A stretch of DNA of 64,000 nt, from NCBI RefSeq assembly GCF_002925845.1, contig NZ_PDNI01000036.1, forward strand, positions 141,734-205,733, given 5' to 3'. This stretch comes from Roseovarius nitratireducens. GTDB lineage: Bacteria > Pseudomonadota > Alphaproteobacteria > Rhodobacterales > Rhodobacteraceae. Shown here piece after piece: positions 50,054 to 57,982 of this stretch (position 1 is the first letter of the stretch; every line of letters begins with the position of its first letter). The translations under genes were made by a program, and so were the position numbers. The notes beneath the pieces are model-generated. The model made no database searches. It worked only from the letters and a program-made list of their open reading frames with translations, and had not been told where the DNA came from.

Positions 50054-51405
50054 TACACCGCCCGCTCCAGCGCCGGGCGGATCTCCTCGGTGAACTCCGA
50101 CAGCGACGCATCCAGCATCTCGGTGATCTCGTCGAGATGCGTCTCGGTCGCGATCATCGGCGGGGCGACGATAATATGGTCGCCCTCCACCCCGTCGCGG
50201 GTACGCCGCGAATAGACGATCAGCCCCTTGTCATAGGCGATCTGCACGAACCGGTTGAAGGCCTGAAGGTGCTTCGGCAGTGGTGCCTTGCTGCCCCGGT
50301 CGGCCATGAATTCGAACGCCGTCAGCAGCCCCTTGCCGCGCACGTCGCCGATGATGGCATAGCGCTGCATCAGGCCCTCCAGCCGCTCCTTGAGCTTGAC
50401 CCCCATGCGCGCCGCGTTGCCCACCAGATCCTGCCGCTCGATCTCGTCGATCACGGCCAGACCGGCGGCGCAGGCCAGCGGGTTACCAGCATAGGTAAAG
50501 CCGTGCAAAAATCCGCCCGCATCCAGCACCGCCTCGACCAGCCGCTCGTGTGCGACCATCGCGCCAAGCGGCACGTAACCGGCGGCAAAGCCCTTGGACA
50601 TGACGATGATGTCCGGCTCCAGATTCCAATGCTCGGAGGCGAGAAACTTGCCGGTACGCCCCGCCCCGGTCATCACCTCGTCGAGGATCAGCAGCACGCC
50701 ATATCGGCGGCAAATCTCCTGCACCCGCTCCATGTAGCCCTTGGGCGGCACCAGCGCCCCGGTCGAGGCGCCACCGATGGGCTCCACTACGAAGGCCAGC
50801 ACACTCTCGGGGCCTTCCTCCAGTATCTTCGCCTCCAGCATGTCGGCATAATGGTGGCCCGTCGCCTCGTCCTCGGGGTCCAGCCCGTCGAGGTAGGCGC
50901 GGGGCGCGGGCACCTTCGGCATTGCCTGCATCAGCGGCGTGAAGGGCTCGGTGAGCGGCGCATAAGAGGTGATGGCGAGCGCACCAAGCGTGCAGCCGTG
51001 ATACGACGGCGCGCGGCTGATGATCTTCCAGCGGCTGCCTTCGCCGGTGGCGAGCGCGTATTGCCGGGCGAGTTTCAGGGCCGATTCCACCGCCTCGGAC
51101 CCGCCCGAGACGAAGAACACCCGGTTCATGCCGTCCGGGCACAGGGCGGCGGTCTTGGCGGCGAGTTTCTCCGACGCCTCGGTCTCGAAATGCAGGCGGT
51201 AGCCGAAGGTGGATTTTTCCATCTGGCGGCGCATCGCTTCGAGCACGTTCTCGTTGGAATGGCCGATATTGCAGACCATCGCGCCCGACGATCCGTCCAG
51301 ATAGCGCTTGCCGTCCACGTCCCACATGTAGACGCCGCGCGCCTGATCGAGCACCGGCTTGCGCTCGCGCCCCTGGTAGAAAAGGTGAGAAAGTTTCACG
51401 TTCAT
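50053..51405 (-). CDS. Class III (omega-type) aminotransferase
   Basis: This 450-residue PLP enzyme has a class III fold: GGSEAVESALKLARQYA (PLP region), YHGCTLGALAIT, DEVMTGAGRTGKF (Asp to PLP ring N) and the Schiff-base lysine in IVMSKGFAAGYVPLGAM. Relatives act on putrescine, beta-alanine, GABA, 2-aminoethylphosphonate and taurine. The substrate cannot be chosen. It starts 4 bases after the ATPase stop and overlaps the BKACE ATG, so its keto product is likely passed to BKACE. Confidence 0.92.
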   Translation of the reverse strand: MNVKLSHLFYQGRERKPVLDQARGVYMWDVDGKRYLDGSSGAMVCNIGHSNENVLEAMRRQMEKSTFGYRLHFETEASEKLAAKTAALCPDGMNRVFFVSGGSEAVESALKLARQYALATGEGSRWKIISRAPSYHGCTLGALAITSYAPLTEPFTPLMQAMPKVPAPRAYLDGLDPEDEATGHHYADMLEAKILEEGPESVLAFVVEPIGGASTGALVPPKGYMERVQEICRRYGVLLILDEVMTGAGRTGKFLASEHWNLEPDIIVMSKGFAAGYVPLGAMVAHERLVEAVLDAGGFLHGFTYAGNPLACAAGLAVIDEIERQDLVGNAARMGVKLKERLEGLMQRYAIIGDVRGKGLLTAFEFMADRGSKAPLPKHLQAFNRFVQIAYDKGLIVYSRRTRDGVEGDHIIVAPPMIATETHLDEITEMLDASLSEFTEEIRPALERAV

Positions 51406-51409
51406 TCTC

Positions 51410-52480
51410 TTATCCCGGCAGCGCCGCGCAATCCTGCGGGCGCAGGTGCAGGTGGACCGAATCGCCCGCGGCGAAGGGGTGTTCGTCGATCAAGTTGATG
51501 GCTTGCAGTTGCGTCTCGCCCGCACGCACGAAGTAGCGCACCGCCTGACCCTGGTAATCCACGGTTTCCACGGTGGCAGGGACCGAGACAACGCCCTCGG
51601 GCGCCGGGTCGCGGGCCAGAAGCAGCTTTTCAGCGCGCACCACGAGCTTGGCCGCGCCCGTGCCCTTGAGGTTGGGGGCCTTGGCGGCGGGCACCTGCAC
51701 GCGGCCGAAAGTGGGCTCTTCGAGCATGACGGCGGCGCCGTGATCGGTGCATTTCGCCGCCATGATATTGGATGCGCCGAGGAAGTTGGCGACGAATTCC
51801 GAGGCGGGGGTGTTATACACCTCTTCGGGTTTGCCCACCTGCTCCACGCGCCCCTCGGACATGACCACGATCAGGTCCGACATGGCGAGCGCCTCGGACT
51901 GGTCATGGGTGACGAAAACGGTGGTCACGCCGATGCGCTCCTGGATGCGCTTCAACTCCACGCGCATATCCTCGCGCAGGTTGGCGTCGAGCGCCGAGAG
52001 CGGCTCGTCGAGCAAGAGCACATCCGGCTCGATCACGATGGCGCGGGCCAGCGCGATGCGCTGCTGCTGGCCGCCAGAGAGTTCCTTGGGGTAGCGGTCG
52101 CCGACATTGGGCAATTGCACCAGTTCCAGCGCCGCCTGCACCTTGGCCGGAATGTCCGCCTTGGGCACGTCACGATACTTGAGGCCAAAGGCCACATTCT
52201 CGGCCACGGTCTTGTGTGGGAACAGCGCGTAGTTCTGAAAGACGAGGCCGAGATTGCGCTTGTGAATCGGCACGTCGTTGACGCGTTTGCCGCCGATCAG
52301 GATCTCGCCCTCGGTCGGGTCGAGCAGCCCGGCGATCATGCGCAGGTTGGTCGTCTTGCCACAGCCCGACGGGCCGAGCAGCGTCAGGAAAGCGCCTTCG
52401 GGGATTTCCAGCGTGGTGCGATGCACGGCGGTGAAGGTGCCGAAACGCTTGACGATGTCTTGCAGGGTGACGGCGCTCAT
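51410..52480 (-). CDS. Polyamine-type ABC transporter ATPase (PotA-like)
   Basis: This 356-residue ATPase has Walker A GPSGCGKTTNLRMIAG (about residues 36-51), signature [15 protein letters not shown] (about 134-148), Walker B VLLLDEPLSALDANLREDMR and a C-terminal TOBE domain (about residues 240-350). It forms a PotABCD-type importer with the neighbouring binding protein and permeases. Ligand is probably a polyamine or related amine. Confidence 0.94.
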   Translation of the reverse strand: MSAVTLQDIVKRFGTFTAVHRTTLEIPEGAFLTLLGPSGCGKTTNLRMIAGLLDPTEGEILIGGKRVNDVPIHKRNLGLVFQNYALFPHKTVAENVAFGLKYRDVPKADIPAKVQAALELVQLPNVGDRYPKELSGGQQQRIALARAIVIEPDVLLLDEPLSALDANLREDMRVELKRIQERIGVTTVFVTHDQSEALAMSDLIVVMSEGRVEQVGKPEEVYNTPASEFVANFLGASNIMAAKCTDHGAAVMLEEPTFGRVQVPAAKAPNLKGTGAAKLVVRAEKLLLARDPAPEGVVSVPATVETVDYQGQAVRYFVRAGETQLQAINLIDEHPFAAGDSVHLHLRPQDCAALPG

Positions 52481-52534
52481 CGGGGGCTCCTGTCAGGGGA
52501 TGAGCCGCGCCCCGGTATGGGGCGCGGCGTTGGC

Positions 52535-53683
52535 TTAATACCCGCGCTGCACGCGGCTGAAGGTCTCGGACCATTCCGCCTCGTTGCCGTTCCAGTAATT
52601 CGGATCGGCAAAGGTGAGCGAGGCCAGCGTGCCGGTCGGATCATAGGCCGGCAGGGTCGGGATCTTGTCGCCCAGATCGACCTTGGTCCCGTCGAGTGCG
52701 GGGGGATAGTTCTGCCCCTCAGCCACGGCGATGGAGGTCTCGGGTGCGAGCATGAAGTTCAACAACTCCTCGCAGGCCTCGACCGGGCTGCCCTTGAGAA
52801 CGTGCAGGCATTCCTGCCACGCAAAGCTGCCCGGCGCATCGTAATAGCCGATGTCGTGGCCTTCCTGTTGCAAGGCCGCGATACGGCCCGACCAGCCTTC
52901 GGTGACGTAGATTTCCTCCTCCGCCAGCAGGCTCATCAGTTCCGCCCCCGACGACCAGTATTTCAGGGCCAGATCGCGGTGGCTGCGGATCGCGTCCCAG
53001 ACGGCCTCCATATCCTCGATATTGTTGGGGTCCTGGCCGGTCTGGAGCGCGCCATACCAGATCCGCGTGCGCCATTCGCCCCAGCCGCCGATCTTGCCCT
53101 TGTAGGCCTCGTCGATGAGGATGCTGGCACCTTTTTCCTTCATCTCCTCGTCGGAGATATACTTGCGGTTATAGGCCAGACCCGTGGTGCCGTAATCATA
53201 AGGCACCGCCGAGAGGTAATCCGGCGTAACCCCCCGGAACGCGTTGGTCAGCGCGTCCATCACCAGCGACATGTTGGGGATATTGTCGAGGTTCAGCTTT
53301 ACGGTTAGCCCGAAATTCACGTAGCGGGCATAGTCGAACACGCCCGAGAGGTGCGCGATGTTGTACGTGCCCTCCTGGCTGGACCGGACCTGCGCGAGAT
53401 ACTCGTCGCTGCCCGCAAAGGTGCCGTCCACGACCTCGATGCCGGTCGCCTTGGTATAAGGCTCGAACGCATGTTCGCGGAACGCCTCGGAGACGACACC
53501 GCCCCATCCGTCGAATCGGACCTGTTGCACCTCCTGCGCGTGGGCGAACTTGGCGAATGGCGTCTGCACCCCATAGGCAAGCCCCGCCGCGCCGATCAGG
53601 CCCAGAAAATTGCGCCGGTCCAGGTCACCGTTGCGGTAGCGTTCGAGAAGTCGTTCATATCTCTTGGTATTGTCCATTGTCAT
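52535..53683 (-). CDS. Polyamine-type ABC transporter substrate-binding protein (PotD-like), Tat signal
   Basis: This 382-residue binding protein has a twin-arginine leader: DLDRRNFLGLIGAAGLAYG, with RR at residues 22-23 and mature start after AHA. The mature part reads VQQVRFDGWGGVVSEAFREHAFEPYTKATGIEV, a PotD/PotF-type fold. An extended YPPALDGTK and TLASLTFADPNYWNG region is C-terminal. Tat export of such a protein is less usual. The ligand is unknown. Confidence 0.9.
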   Translation of the reverse strand: MTMDNTKRYERLLERYRNGDLDRRNFLGLIGAAGLAYGVQTPFAKFAHAQEVQQVRFDGWGGVVSEAFREHAFEPYTKATGIEVVDGTFAGSDEYLAQVRSSQEGTYNIAHLSGVFDYARYVNFGLTVKLNLDNIPNMSLVMDALTNAFRGVTPDYLSAVPYDYGTTGLAYNRKYISDEEMKEKGASILIDEAYKGKIGGWGEWRTRIWYGALQTGQDPNNIEDMEAVWDAIRSHRDLALKYWSSGAELMSLLAEEEIYVTEGWSGRIAALQQEGHDIGYYDAPGSFAWQECLHVLKGSPVEACEELLNFMLAPETSIAVAEGQNYPPALDGTKVDLGDKIPTLPAYDPTGTLASLTFADPNYWNGNEAEWSETFSRVQRGY

Positions 53684-53711
53684 ATCTCCTTGTCGAGGGT
53701 TGGGGCGGTTC

Positions 53712-54497
53712 TTAGTTGCCGCCTTTCATGGCGAGTTTGCGGGCCACCGCCGCACCGAGCAGCGGCAGGCCCACGGTCATCACGATCATCACCGTGCCGA
53801 GCGCGTTGATTTCCGGGCTGATCGAATTGCGTAGCATAGAGAAGATCTGCGTCGGCACCGTCTCCACGCCGCCGGGCTTCCAGAACAGCGTGCCGGTGAT
53901 GTCGTCGAAACTGATGGTGAAGGCGAAGAGCGCGCCTGCGGCCACGGCGGGCAGCATGAGCGGCAGGGTGACCGAAAAAAACGTCTGCACCGGACTTGCC
54001 CCGAGGCTGAGCGCCGCTTCCTCCACATCGCGCTTGATGCTGACCAGCCGCGCCTGCACCACGAGGATCACGAATGGCAGGGTAAAGATCACGTGCCCGG
54101 CGAGTAGCAGCGCAAAGCTCTTGCCGAGGCCGAGCCAGTTTAGAAACAGCAGGAGCGCCACGGCCAGCACCACCTCGGGCACCAGGATGGGAGCGATGAG
54201 CAGCGTGGTGATCGTGTTGCGCCCGGGCACGTTGTAGCGCACCAGCGCGAGGCTCGCGAGTATGCCGAGGGTGGTCGAGATCACCGCCGTCATCAGCCCC
54301 AGCACGATCGAGGTGCGAAAGGCGCGCATCACCGCATCGTTGTTCCACAGCGCCTCGAACCAGCGCAGCGACATGCCGGTCATCGGGAAGCTACCGAACT
54401 GATTGGCGTTGAAGGACAGAAGCACCACCACCGCCACCGGCAGGAACATGAAACCATAGACCAGAACGGTCCAGACGCGAATCGCCTGCCAGCCCAT
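53712..54497 (-). CDS. ABC transporter permease (PotC-like)
   Basis: This 261-residue permease has about six helices and the EAA loop EEAALSLGASPVQTFFSVTLPLMLPAVAAG (about residues 156-185). The start 54497 (MGWQAIRVWTVL) shares one base with the upstream gene's stop (TGATG). The longer 356-residue frame overlaps potB antisense and is rejected. It pairs with the PotB-like gene. Confidence 0.92.
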   Translation of the reverse strand: MGWQAIRVWTVLVYGFMFLPVAVVVLLSFNANQFGSFPMTGMSLRWFEALWNNDAVMRAFRTSIVLGLMTAVISTTLGILASLALVRYNVPGRNTITTLLIAPILVPEVVLAVALLLFLNWLGLGKSFALLLAGHVIFTLPFVILVVQARLVSIKRDVEEAALSLGASPVQTFFSVTLPLMLPAVAAGALFAFTISFDDITGTLFWKPGGVETVPTQIFSMLRNSISPEINALGTVMIVMTVGLPLLGAAVARKLAMKGGN

Positions 54498-55363
54498 CAG
54501 CCCAGCCCCTTCGCCAGTTGCGCCATGCCGAGATAGCGGTTGTAGATCGCCACCAGCACGCCCAGCACAGCGAGCAGCAAGAGCGACAGCGCAGAGCCGA
54601 GCGGCCAGTTGAGCTGCGTGATGATCGCCTCGTACACGAGGTTGGCGAACATCGCATCCGTCGGTCCGCCAAGGATCACCGGCGTGATGTAGGTGCCCGC
54701 GCCCAGCACGAAGCACAGCAAACCCCCGGCGGCGAGGCCGGGCAGCGACAGTGGCAGGGTGACTTGGGTAAATGCCTCCCACCGGGTCGCCCCTAGGGAA
54801 TTGGCGGCATCCTCCAGATTGGTGTCGATGCCCTCCAGGCTCACATAGACATTGAGCACCATGAAGGGCAGCAGGAAATGCACGAGGCCGAGGATCACCG
54901 TCGCCTCGTTATAAAGCATCTGCATCGGCTCGTTGATGATCCCGAGCGTCATCAGCAGGGTGTTGAGCGCGCCCGAGGTTCCGAGGATGTTGATCCAGCT
55001 CATCGTGCGAATGATGTAGCTGATCCAGAAGGGCAGCATCAGAAGCAGCAGCAGGGTCATCTTGTTGCCGCGTGAACGCGCGATGAAATAGGCCGCCGGA
55101 TAGCCCATCAGCCCGCAGATCACCGTGGTGATTGCCGCGATCTTGAGCGTGTTGAGCAGGATTTCGCGATAGAACCGGTCCGAGAGCGCCTTTTGCCAGT
55201 TGTCGAGGTAGAACCCCACCGTATCCGCGCCCATCGCCGAGCGCAGCCAGAAGGAATAGACCACGATGAACATCAGCGGGATAATCAGCAGGAACAGCAC
55301 CGCCCCCAGGGCGGGCGAAAGCAATATCCACGGCTGTCTCGCCTCGCGGGCTTCGACCGACAT
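54497..55363 (-). CDS. ABC transporter permease (PotB-like)
   Basis: This 288-residue permease has about six helices and the EAA loop EDAANSLGATRWEAFTQVTLPLSLPGLAAG (about residues 185-214). Start 55363 (MSVEAREARQ) follows GGGGAG. The ATG 5 codons upstream is possible, and an earlier one at 55426 is rejected. This is the first gene of the operon, divergent from the LysR gene by 100 bp. Confidence 0.92.
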   Translation of the reverse strand: MSVEAREARQPWILLSPALGAVLFLLIIPLMFIVVYSFWLRSAMGADTVGFYLDNWQKALSDRFYREILLNTLKIAAITTVICGLMGYPAAYFIARSRGNKMTLLLLLMLPFWISYIIRTMSWINILGTSGALNTLLMTLGIINEPMQMLYNEATVILGLVHFLLPFMVLNVYVSLEGIDTNLEDAANSLGATRWEAFTQVTLPLSLPGLAAGGLLCFVLGAGTYITPVILGGPTDAMFANLVYEAIITQLNWPLGSALSLLLLAVLGVLVAIYNRYLGMAQLAKGLG

Positions 55364-55429
55364 GCGTCTCCCCTTCATGCGCCGCCCGTCCATTGCGGGC
55401 TTGCGTCGAGGGTGCAAACCGGCCAATCA

Positions 55430-55455
55430 TTAATCAAATAGATAATAAGAATTGT
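55430..55455. promoter_or_regulatory. AT-rich LysR-type operator candidate
   Basis: The only AT-rich stretch between the divergent LysR and transport genes contains an interrupted dyad ATT-A-ATC-AAATA-GAT-AAT. It fits the T-N11-A style of LysR sites loosely. No inverted repeat is perfect. Confidence 0.35.
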
Positions 55456-55463
55456 GACAATAG

Positions 55464-56432
55464 ATGAAAACTATGGAGGGCCGCGACAGCCCCGAACGCA
55501 TCATGCGCGAGATGGATTGGAACCTCTTGCGTACCTTCGTCGTTCTGGCGCAATCACGCTCTGTCACCGATGCGGCGAACCGGTTGCGCCTGACCCAGCC
55601 GTCGGTGTCCACTGCATTGAAAAGGTTGGAAAACCGCGTCGAGAAACGGCTCATTCACCGCGCGCCGGGGCGGTTCGAGCTGACCGAGGCAGGCGAGACG
55701 CTCTATCGCGAAGCGCTCGATATCCAGGGGGCGATCCTGCGGCTTTCGACGCTGATGCGCGACATGACCGACGAGGTTACCGGCCATGTGCGCGTCTCGC
55801 TGGCCTCTCACGTGATTTGCCCGCTTTTTGACCAGGTGCTGGCCGAATTCCACGCCGAGAACCCGCGCGCAACGCTGTCGATCGAGGTGCATTCCTCGGC
55901 ACAGGCGATCGAGACGGTCTCTGCGCGCGCCTCCTCCTTCGCGATCTGCCTCGTGCACAAGCGCAACCCGAGGCTGGAATACCTGCGCCTCTACCGCGAG
56001 TTCTTCGGCCTCTTTTGCGGTCCGCCGCACCCGCTTTTCGGTCGGAGCAACCTCACGCGCGCCGATCTGACGGGGCAGAGTGCCGTCAGCTTCGAAACCG
56101 ACCGGCTGCAGGATGCGCTCAAGCCGGTGACGCTGATGCGCGCACAGGCCGAACTGGGCGACCAGATCATCGCCACGTCGAGCCATCTGGAGGAAGTGCG
56201 GCGCATGATCGTCGCGGGGCTCGGGATCGGCCCCCTGCCACTGCACGTGGCCGCGCGCGACGTGCGCGACGGTCTGCTGTGGCAATTGCCGCCCTACGAC
56301 CAGACAGCGGCCGTCGATGTGCACGTTGTGTGGAACCCGCAGGCGGTGCTCAACCGCGCCGAACAGGCCCTGCTCGCAGGCCTGTGCGCCCGGATCGAGG
56401 CGACCCCGATCGAGCAACGCACCTATCGCTGA
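55464..56432 (+). CDS. LysR-family transcriptional regulator
   Basis: This 322-residue regulator has an N-terminal winged HTH (LRTFVVLAQSRSVTDAANRLRLTQPSVSTALKRLE, about residues 21-55), and a C-terminal effector domain. Typical C-terminal residues are VRVSLASHVICPLF and LGIGPLPLHVAARDVRDG. ATG 55464 is used; ATG 55503 or 55512 (MDWNLLRTF) could also start. It is divergent from the ten-gene operon and is its obvious regulator. The inducer is unknown. Confidence 0.88.
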   Translation: MKTMEGRDSPERIMREMDWNLLRTFVVLAQSRSVTDAANRLRLTQPSVSTALKRLENRVEKRLIHRAPGRFELTEAGETLYREALDIQGAILRLSTLMRDMTDEVTGHVRVSLASHVICPLFDQVLAEFHAENPRATLSIEVHSSAQAIETVSARASSFAICLVHKRNPRLEYLRLYREFFGLFCGPPHPLFGRSNLTRADLTGQSAVSFETDRLQDALKPVTLMRAQAELGDQIIATSSHLEEVRRMIVAGLGIGPLPLHVAARDVRDGLLWQLPPYDQTAAVDVHVVWNPQAVLNRAEQALLAGLCARIEATPIEQRTYR

Positions 56433-56495
56433 GAAACCGCCGCGATCCGCATGGTCATCGCCGCCGGGCTCCCGCAGCCACGACAAGGACCGGAA

Positions 56496-56572
56496 TGGTA
56501 GGCCCGGAGGGACTCGAACCCCCAACCAAGGCGTTATGAGCGCCCTGCTCTAACCAATTGAGCTACAGGCCC
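56496..56572 (-). tRNA. tRNA with anticodon CAT, likely tRNA-Ile2 (lysidine-modified)
   Basis: The reverse complement is a 77-base tRNA: acceptor GGGCCTG / CGGGCCT with two wobble pairs, D arm, loop CTCATAA, T arm GGGGG-TTCGAGT-CCCTC and encoded CCA. The GGGCCTG acceptor resembles isoleucine tRNAs more than methionine elongator or initiator tRNAs, so I read it as Ile2 (CAT modified by TilS). Isotype needs a covariance model. Confidence 0.8.
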
Positions 56573-56668
56573 GACCTGACCGCGCGTCTTGGTAGCAGGT
56601 CGCGGGCATTGGTCAAGAGGGCGTTGATGGTCTGGACAGGACGGGCGGTGCTGCCTAGTCTTCTCACC

Positions 56669-57010
56669 ATGAGCGATACGACGGGACGACGCTGGCACGA
56701 CATGGGCGGGCAGGACGCAGGGCCTGTGCCGATGGATGGCCATGATTTCGCGCTTTGGGAAAAGCGCGTGGATGCGCTGATGGTGCTGTGCGGGCAGAAG
56801 GGGCTGTTTACAGTCGATGGCCTGCGCCGTGCGCTCGAGGACATGGGCGAGGACGCGTTCGAGAGCATGAGCTACTACGAACGCTGGATCGCCGCCGTGA
56901 ACCAGAACCTCGTCGAGGGCGGGGCCTACACTCTGGAGGAACTGGGCGAGCGGATGCAGGAGATCGCGGCGCGCGGGTCCACCTATGGCGAGGCGCAGTC
57001 GGATGGTTGA
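56669..57010 (+). CDS. Nitrile hydratase beta-subunit N-terminal module (or thiocyanate hydrolase beta-type)
   Basis: The 113-residue protein matches the N-terminal half of nitrile hydratase beta: RRWHDMGGQDAGPV (the HDMGG motif), FALWEKRVDALMV and MSYYERWIAAVNQNLVE. It lacks the SH3-like C-terminal half, which is encoded by the next gene, overlapping by 8 bases. Start 56669 (MSDTTG); the longer frame runs through the tRNA gene. Such a split beta is seen in thiocyanate hydrolase and in some NHase accessory proteins (family knowledge). It may be a subunit or activator. Confidence 0.8.
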   Translation: MSDTTGRRWHDMGGQDAGPVPMDGHDFALWEKRVDALMVLCGQKGLFTVDGLRRALEDMGEDAFESMSYYERWIAAVNQNLVEGGAYTLEELGERMQEIAARGSTYGEAQSDG

Positions 57011-57281
57011 GCGGGTACGCGTCAAGGCGCTCACGCCGCCGGGCCATGTGCGTGCGCCGTGGTACCTGCGCGGCAAGGAGGGGGTGATCGAGCGCCCCCT
57101 GGGCCATTTCGCCAACCCCGAGCAACTGGCCTACGGCCTCAAGGCCGATACGAAACCGCTCTACCGCGTGCGCTTTCGCATGGCCGAGATATGGGGCGAG
57201 GGGGCCGAGAACCCCGACGACACGCTCGATGCCGAGATCTACGGCCACTGGCTGGAAAAGGTGGATACCCATGCCCCATGA
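57003..57281 (+). CDS. Nitrile hydratase beta-subunit C-terminal (SH3-like) module
   Basis: This 92-residue protein matches the SH3-like half of nitrile hydratase beta: RVKALTPPGHVRAPWYLRGKEGVIERPLG, then PLYRVRFRMAEIWGEGAEN. Start ATG 57003 (MVERVRV) overlaps the previous stop; its end overlaps the alpha gene by 11 bases. In thiocyanate hydrolase the corresponding subunit is also separate. Confidence 0.85.
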   Translation: MVERVRVKALTPPGHVRAPWYLRGKEGVIERPLGHFANPEQLAYGLKADTKPLYRVRFRMAEIWGEGAENPDDTLDAEIYGHWLEKVDTHAP

Positions 57282-57921
57282 CCATCACGATCATTTCCAC
57301 CACGAGGGCATGAGCCCCTCGGGCCACCCCTATCGCGCCGACAATGACACGCCGCTCACCTATTGGCAGCGGATGGAGATCGCGGTGCGCGAGTTGCTGG
57401 TTGAAAAGGGCCACCTGACCCCCGCCGAGATCGCGGCACAGATCGAGGCGATGGATGCCCGCAGCCCCGCCAATGGCGCGGCGGTGGTCGCGCGGGCATG
57501 GACCGATCCGGCGTTCAAGGCGCGGTTGCTGGAGAATGCCTCGGAGGCGAGCCGCGAGATGGGCTTTGACATCGGGCCGCTCAACCTGATCGCGGTGGAG
57601 AACACCGCCGACACGCACAACCTCATCGTCTGCACGCTCTGCTCATGCTATCCACGCAACCTGCTCGGCCTGCCGCCCGACTGGTACAAGACCCGCGCCT
57701 ATCGAAGCCGCGCCGTGCGTGAGCCGCGCACGGTGCTGCGCGAATTCGGCCTCGAGTTGCCCGATCATGTCACCGTGCGCGTCCACGACAGCACCGCCGA
57801 CATGCGCTACGTCGTGCTGCCCGCCCGACCCGAGGGCACCGAGGGCATGGACGAGGCGCAGCTTGCCGCGCTGGTCACGCGCGACTCGATGATCGGCACG
57901 GGGCTTCCGCACCGGCCCTGA
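57271..57921 (+). CDS. Nitrile hydratase alpha-type subunit (metal-binding)
   Basis: This 216-residue alpha subunit carries the metal claw VCTLCSCYPR (residues about 117-126). Two of its cysteines would be oxidised and bind a low-spin metal. The Thr in C-T-L-C-S-C fits cobalt-type enzymes; Fe types have Ser. The usual Trp after CSCYP is Arg here. The N-terminus is His-rich (MPHDHHDHFHHEG). The C-terminus GTEGMDEAQLAALVTRDSMIG is typical. The 8- and 11-base overlaps make a three-gene set. Substrate may be a nitrile or thiocyanate; a cobalt chaperone is not visible nearby. Confidence 0.9.
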   Translation: MPHDHHDHFHHEGMSPSGHPYRADNDTPLTYWQRMEIAVRELLVEKGHLTPAEIAAQIEAMDARSPANGAAVVARAWTDPAFKARLLENASEASREMGFDIGPLNLIAVENTADTHNLIVCTLCSCYPRNLLGLPPDWYKTRAYRSRAVREPRTVLREFGLELPDHVTVRVHDSTADMRYVVLPARPEGTEGMDEAQLAALVTRDSMIGTGLPHRP

Positions 57922-57982
57922 CGGGCTTGTGATCGGGGGCCGGGCCGCGTATCCCGGCGCTATAGCAGCAAGAGACCGCCCG

